From an uncultured Hungatella sp. (GTDB lineage: Bacteria > Bacillota > Clostridia > Lachnospirales > Lachnospiraceae), in the NCBI GenBank assembly GCA_910579515.1, contig CAJTUV010000013.1:1-64000 (forward strand): a DNA stretch of 64,000 nt, given 5' to 3'. The position numbers and the translations under genes are program-made. Positions 60,310-64,000 of the stretch are shown here, piece by piece. Every line of letters begins with the position of its first letter. Position 1 is the stretch's first letter. The notes below the pieces were generated by a model. It had not been told where the DNA came from and did not search any database. It was given only the letters and a program-made list of their open reading frames with translations.

Positions 60310-63078
60310 ATGTTGTTTCTGCTGCTGTTCCTACTGTGGCTGATTGCTCCTTTAGTGGAATTGGGGGTTATCATTGCCCTTTGTATTCGGATAGAGGAAT
60401 ATAAAAAAGAGATTGCAAGTCTGTCAAGGCAAAAAGACAGCGCCGTGCTGAAAGAAGCTCTTATAAAGGCAAAGGAGAGAGCAGAGGACGAGGTTTTTGC
60501 TGAAGAAGAAGAACCGTTTCCTCAAAGCTCTCAGATACAGGAGGGTCCCAGAGAAGAACCTTCTGTTTCTAAGGCGCCGATTTTGGAAGCATCCGTTCCA
60601 GACGTACCAGTCCAAAAGGAGAAAACCATGGCGACTGGGGCTATGGTCATCGGCGTGGTCTTGGTAGTTCTTGCAGGGTTAGTCTTTGCTACAACTACCT
60701 GGCGGATTCTTCCCAGTGTCTTAAAGGTGTTTTTGGTGCTCTTGTTCTCCGGCATTTTTTATGGCGCAAGTTTTTTGGCGGAAAACAAGCTTCACCTTCA
60801 CAGAACGGGCAGTGCGTTTTATGTGTTAAGCTGTATTTTTGTATTTTTATCTGTACTGGCAGCGGCTTATTTTCAGCTTATAGGATCTGCTTTTATCTTA
60901 GAGGGCGCAAATCGCTGGTGGGTGTTGTGGCTTGGCAGCCTCATGACTGTTTGTATGATGTTTTTGGGGATTCGACGGTATTGCGATCAAATCTATATCC
61001 AGGCCTGTTTTTGGGGAATGACCATCAGCATGAGTTTTTTGATGATTGCCTGCCAGGTTACTGGGGAGCAGTTTCTCTGTGGAATGATCATTTATGCTTC
61101 TTTGCTGGCAGCAGCAGAATGGGTGCTAAAAAAGCGGGTCTTGAATCTGAAAGAAGAAAGTGTCAGAAAGCTTTTGGCAGACAATTTCGGCTTTTTTTCC
61201 ATGACCCATTTTTGGGTCTTTGCCCTGCTTATGATGGTGTATGCTGTCTTTACCGGCTTTTATGGAGTGGGGTCTTTGTCTGGCGGTTTGGGGATCCTGG
61301 CAATGGCGTCTTTGGCTGCGGGCACGGTTTTTCAGGCCCAGAAAATAAAGTGGAACGGGGTAAAGGCATTTTTCAGCCTGGCTTTTGCAGGAGCGCTTCA
61401 TTCCTTTGCGGCTTGGGGATATCGGAATCTCAATGGTGAGGGAAACGGCATTTTGGATGCATTCTTTTCTAATTGGGACGTCATACTCATGATTTTAGGT
61501 GCTCAGATTGCTGTCTTTGCCTGTCTTTTGGCTGGAAAGAAGAAACGGATTTGGCTTCATACGGTTTATGGAGACGGAATAAAAACAGGAATCCTTGCCT
61601 ATGACTGGCTGCTTCTTGCAGTAAACGCCGTCTGGGGAAAGGGCGTGGAATGGCAGTTTGGAGCCCTGGCGGGAACAGCAGTTCTGGCAGTGGCGGTGAG
61701 TACCTGGGAAAAAGAGGTTCCTGTTATAAAAATGGTACTTCCTTTTCTCTTTTGGTACATGCTGTTTCCTCTTCGCAGTCTCATAGGAGGAGAACTCCCC
61801 GTTGTGTCTCAGTGGATCGACAGGGGAGGGTTGGAATTTATGCTTTTGGCAGGTCTTGCCCTTTGGGATCACAGAAAAAAGAGCGGATTTTATATTCCGG
61901 TCTGTATCATAGGAGTTGTGGCTCAGATTGTGTATTTTTCCGAAACTCAGATATCTTTTCCGTTTTTTTTCCTTTTGTCAGCAGCGACTCTGGGACAGGG
62001 ATTGGCCTATTCCTATGAGGCGGCCAGCCTGTGTTCTATGGCCGGAACATATCTGTTAGCATTTCCTATGATGGAAAACGGGGTTCTTCGGGGACTTTTG
62101 GTTGTGGCAGTTTATGGAATATGGATGGCAGTAAAACGGATGAAAACAGTGTTTTGGGATATTTGCGGCTGCGTCCTGGTAATCGGTCTGATGGCGGAGT
62201 TTTATCTGGACGGGAATCTGGAGATCTGGAATCTTCTTTTGTGCCTGGCAGTCTTTCTTCTGTTTTACATAAGATTTTATATGGGGAATCGAATGTGGCC
62301 CCATTTACTGATCACGCTGGCTGTCCTTTTTGTGCCTCTGATTTTGTATCTTCGGTATCACTGGAGCGAGGATCTTTTGTATATGGTCGTAGGCGGCATG
62401 TATTTGGCGACGGGAATGATTTCCAGATATTTCAGTTTTATTATCCATCAGGATGGACAGGTGTCAGGAGGCTGGCGGGTAGACTGGTATCACGTTCTCG
62501 GGATTGTGGTTATCGTTTCTATGATAGTTGGAGCTTCAGGGGACGAACGGTGGCGTTTTGGATATCTTCTTCTTTTGAGTCTGTATTTTCTTCAGTATGC
62601 AAAAGTGAAGCCATGGAGACGCCCGGCATGGGCCCTGGCGTTTGCCATGCTGGTGATTGCGTTTTGGAATCAGCCGTTTGTGGAATGGCCCATTGTTCTG
62701 GAAACGGAGATCGCGCTGCTTCCGGCGGCAGGTTACATTTGGTTTGCAGGCAGGCTCTTTCAATATGGGAAAGACCCGCAAAAGACGATCCTTGAGACTG
62801 GAGGATACGTTCTCTGTCTTCTGGTATTGTGCGTGGACGCCTGGATGACAAAGAATGTCATCGATGCTCTGATTTTAGAGGGACTCTGCCTTTTCGTGTT
62901 TTTGTGGGCCCAGGTGGTGAAATGCCGCCGATGGGTCAGGATTTCCGGCGGTTTGATGATGGTTCTGGCCTTGTATATGACAAAGGATTTTTGGCTGAAT
63001 ATTTCCTGGTGGGTATATCTCTTGGCTGCTGGAATTGGTCTGATTTTGTTTGCCGCCATAAAGGAAAAGAAGCGGTAA
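60310..63078 (+). CDS. very large polytopic membrane protein of unknown function
   Basis: 922 residues. One N-terminal membrane helix (about 1-25), a charged and partly coiled-coil cytoplasmic stretch (about 28-95, rich in Lys, Glu and Ala), then roughly two dozen membrane helices from about 105 to the end with very short loops. No catalytic motif is visible. The plan (N-terminal helix, coiled segment, many helices) recalls DUF2339-type proteins, but I cannot confirm a family. A long open frame on the same strand (62031-62795) is a by-product of composition. It starts 8 bases after rseP and is followed at 22 bases by an acyltransferase-like gene, suggesting an envelope role. Confidence 0.75.
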   Translation: MLFLLLFLLWLIAPLVELGVIIALCIRIEEYKKEIASLSRQKDSAVLKEALIKAKERAEDEVFAEEEEPFPQSSQIQEGPREEPSVSKAPILEASVPDVPVQKEKTMATGAMVIGVVLVVLAGLVFATTTWRILPSVLKVFLVLLFSGIFYGASFLAENKLHLHRTGSAFYVLSCIFVFLSVLAAAYFQLIGSAFILEGANRWWVLWLGSLMTVCMMFLGIRRYCDQIYIQACFWGMTISMSFLMIACQVTGEQFLCGMIIYASLLAAAEWVLKKRVLNLKEESVRKLLADNFGFFSMTHFWVFALLMMVYAVFTGFYGVGSLSGGLGILAMASLAAGTVFQAQKIKWNGVKAFFSLAFAGALHSFAAWGYRNLNGEGNGILDAFFSNWDVILMILGAQIAVFACLLAGKKKRIWLHTVYGDGIKTGILAYDWLLLAVNAVWGKGVEWQFGALAGTAVLAVAVSTWEKEVPVIKMVLPFLFWYMLFPLRSLIGGELPVVSQWIDRGGLEFMLLAGLALWDHRKKSGFYIPVCIIGVVAQIVYFSETQISFPFFFLLSAATLGQGLAYSYEAASLCSMAGTYLLAFPMMENGVLRGLLVVAVYGIWMAVKRMKTVFWDICGCVLVIGLMAEFYLDGNLEIWNLLLCLAVFLLFYIRFYMGNRMWPHLLITLAVLFVPLILYLRYHWSEDLLYMVVGGMYLATGMISRYFSFIIHQDGQVSGGWRVDWYHVLGIVVIVSMIVGASGDERWRFGYLLLLSLYFLQYAKVKPWRRPAWALAFAMLVIAFWNQPFVEWPIVLETEIALLPAAGYIWFAGRLFQYGKDPQKTILETGGYVLCLLVLCVDAWMTKNVIDALILEGLCLFVFLWAQVVKCRRWVRISGGLMMVLALYMTKDFWLNISWWVYLLAAGIGLILFAAIKEKKR

Positions 63079-63100
63079 GGCGTAGAAAGCGGAGGATATC

Positions 63101-64000
63101 ATGAAGGCAGTCAGATGGGCATTGCTTTTTGGAATTATAGCCGCCTTTCTTTGGGAAGGCGGTTTAGCCTGGTATCAGGCTGGGCGGGGATATGGCTCTG
63201 AAGGCGGGAGCGTTTTATTAAAGCCAGATTCCTATGAGGATTACGTTGTGGATGGAGAGAATTTGGAGGTCTGGATGATGTCCGGCGACGCTCCCTATAT
63301 GATTCTTCACCCAGACCTCCCTGTCGGCCGCCTCCATGTGGAATTTCTGGAGCCTTTGGCCAGAGAGATAGAAGTTTACCTCTACTATGCAGAAACAGAC
63401 AGCTTTGACCGCTACAGAAGAAGGGACGGCTATCTTCTCCAGGGAACGAAAAGCGCAGATATTACGATTCCCCCAGGAGACTGGAAGAGCCTGCGGCTGG
63501 ATATTCGGGGGGATTTTGTCTTAAAAAAATTGGAGGCATGGGAGGCGGTTCCCTTAACAGAGATTTCAGGAAAACAGATTGCAGAGCAGATTTTTTGGGG
63601 ACGTTTTTTTGTGTTGGCTTTGGTGCTTTCTGCCTCTTTGAGTTTGCTGTTTTCAGAAAAACGTAAGGCAAAACAGAAATCCAAAGGCTTAAGGGTTCTG
63701 TATTATGACGGGATCCGCACTCTGGCTGCTGTTTTGGTGATTGTGATTCATGTGTTGGAGCCGTTAGAGGGAAATTATTCCAGCCACAGTTCCTCTAAGT
63801 TTTATCTTTTGTTTCTGGGGGTTATGATATTTTCCTATTGCTGTAATCAGTTGTTTCTCATGTTAAGCGGCGCTTTGCTTCTGCCCTACAAAGAGGAGAC
63901 CATTTCTCAGTTTATTCAGAAACGAGGGGTGAAAGTGGTTCTGCCTCTTTTGATTTACAGCTTTTTCTACGTGAAACTTCCCTGTTTTTCCAATGTTTCA
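63101..64000 (+). CDS. acyltransferase-3 family membrane protein, truncated by window end
   Basis: The frame is open for 300 codons from ATG 63101 (GGAGG five bases upstream) to the window edge. A signal-anchor helix (about 5-25) is followed by a beta-rich extracellular domain of about 150 residues (PYMILHPDLPVGRLHVEF; DITIPPGDWKSLRLDI), a second helix (about 177-193), a basic KRKAKQKSKG loop, and the start of an acyltransferase-3 core: YYDGIRTLAAVLVIVIHV near 207, with its catalytic-type His, then FLMLSGALLLP. Such proteins acetylate or succinylate cell-surface sugars. The fused extracellular domain is unusual. Confidence 0.78.
   Translation, partial: MKAVRWALLFGIIAAFLWEGGLAWYQAGRGYGSEGGSVLLKPDSYEDYVVDGENLEVWMMSGDAPYMILHPDLPVGRLHVEFLEPLAREIEVYLYYAETDSFDRYRRRDGYLLQGTKSADITIPPGDWKSLRLDIRGDFVLKKLEAWEAVPLTEISGKQIAEQIFWGRFFVLALVLSASLSLLFSEKRKAKQKSKGLRVLYYDGIRTLAAVLVIVIHVLEPLEGNYSSHSSSKFYLLFLGVMIFSYCCNQLFLMLSGALLLPYKEETISQFIQKRGVKVVLPLLIYSFFYVKLPCFSNVS

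Noticed and set aside
60918..61439. A 173-codon open frame on the plus strand inside the same gene
   Set aside because: Same reason: an alternative frame with no start signal and no recognisable domain.
62031..62795. A 254-codon open frame on the plus strand inside the 922-residue gene
   Set aside because: It is in another frame of a clear membrane-protein gene, has no ribosome-binding site, is rich in Gly, Ser and Arg, and shows no family motif.

Overview
The window looks like chromosomal DNA of a Gram-positive anaerobe of the Clostridia, most likely Lachnospiraceae. This is inferred from family content, not from a search. Supporting signs are strong AGGAGG ribosome-binding sites, TTGACA/TATAAT promoters, a T-box in front of pheST, HPr with both His15 and Ser46, YesM/YesN-type sugar regulation, a CD1871A-type micro-protein, and many iron proteins typical of anaerobes (hemerythrin, rubrerythrin, rubredoxin). 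No tRNA, rRNA, CRISPR array, prophage or complete insertion sequence was seen. The only mobile DNA recognised is a 0.39-kb internally deleted IS1182-like remnant.

Layout. 1-3.0 kb: HAD phosphatase, hemerythrin-like protein, and a reverse-strand operon tlpA / 50-residue CXXC protein / membrane 4Fe-4S protein. 3.2-8.8 kb: HPr, a T-box leader with pheS-pheT, and enolase, whose ribosome-binding site lies inside a terminator-like hairpin. 8.9-11.9 kb: HAD phosphatase and MFS transporter, divergent from an AraC regulator. 12-18.3 kb: zinc-ribbon/leucine-rich-repeat membrane protein, small protein, topoisomerase III, a lipoprotein serpin and dCMP deaminase, then a reverse YjfB-like gene.

18.6-31.6 kb: one tightly packed run of eight genes behind a strong promoter and a leader hairpin. 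It holds a REC-HD-GYP regulator, two hybrid histidine kinases (the second ending in a DegV fatty-acid-binding domain), XpaC-like, VWA/solute-binding and TelA-like proteins, a MATE exporter, and a metallophosphatase-rubrerythrin fusion. The run ends at the IS1182 remnant. This envelope-sensing and stress locus is the most unusual part of the window.

32-38 kb: XRE regulator, membrane protein and P1 peptidase; then flavin reductase-rubredoxin, PHP phosphoesterase, a GH2 glycosidase, an Rrf2 regulator and a cupin. 38-50.1 kb: a carbohydrate-use locus with an AraC regulator, an orphan RelB/DinJ-like protein, GH88, GH43, a GPH-type symporter, a sugar ABC transporter (binding protein and two permeases, no ATPase) and a YesM/YesN two-component pair. 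50.2-53.7 kb: an HExxH/Cys-pair protein, a CitX-CitG fusion without citrate lyase genes, and an ABC permease/ATPase pair without a binding protein. 53.9-64 kb: a sigma-like protein lacking promoter-recognition regions, a histidine phosphatase, then the conserved order pyrH-frr-uppS-cdsA-dxr-rseP, followed by a 922-residue membrane protein and an acyltransferase cut off by the window end.

Genes under one promoter are often joined by 4-base ATGA overlaps, implying translational coupling. Functional themes are phenylalanine-tRNA charging under T-box control, a phosphorelay feeding cyclic-di-GMP turnover, plant- or host-glycan breakdown, and oxygen/peroxide defence spread over several loci.
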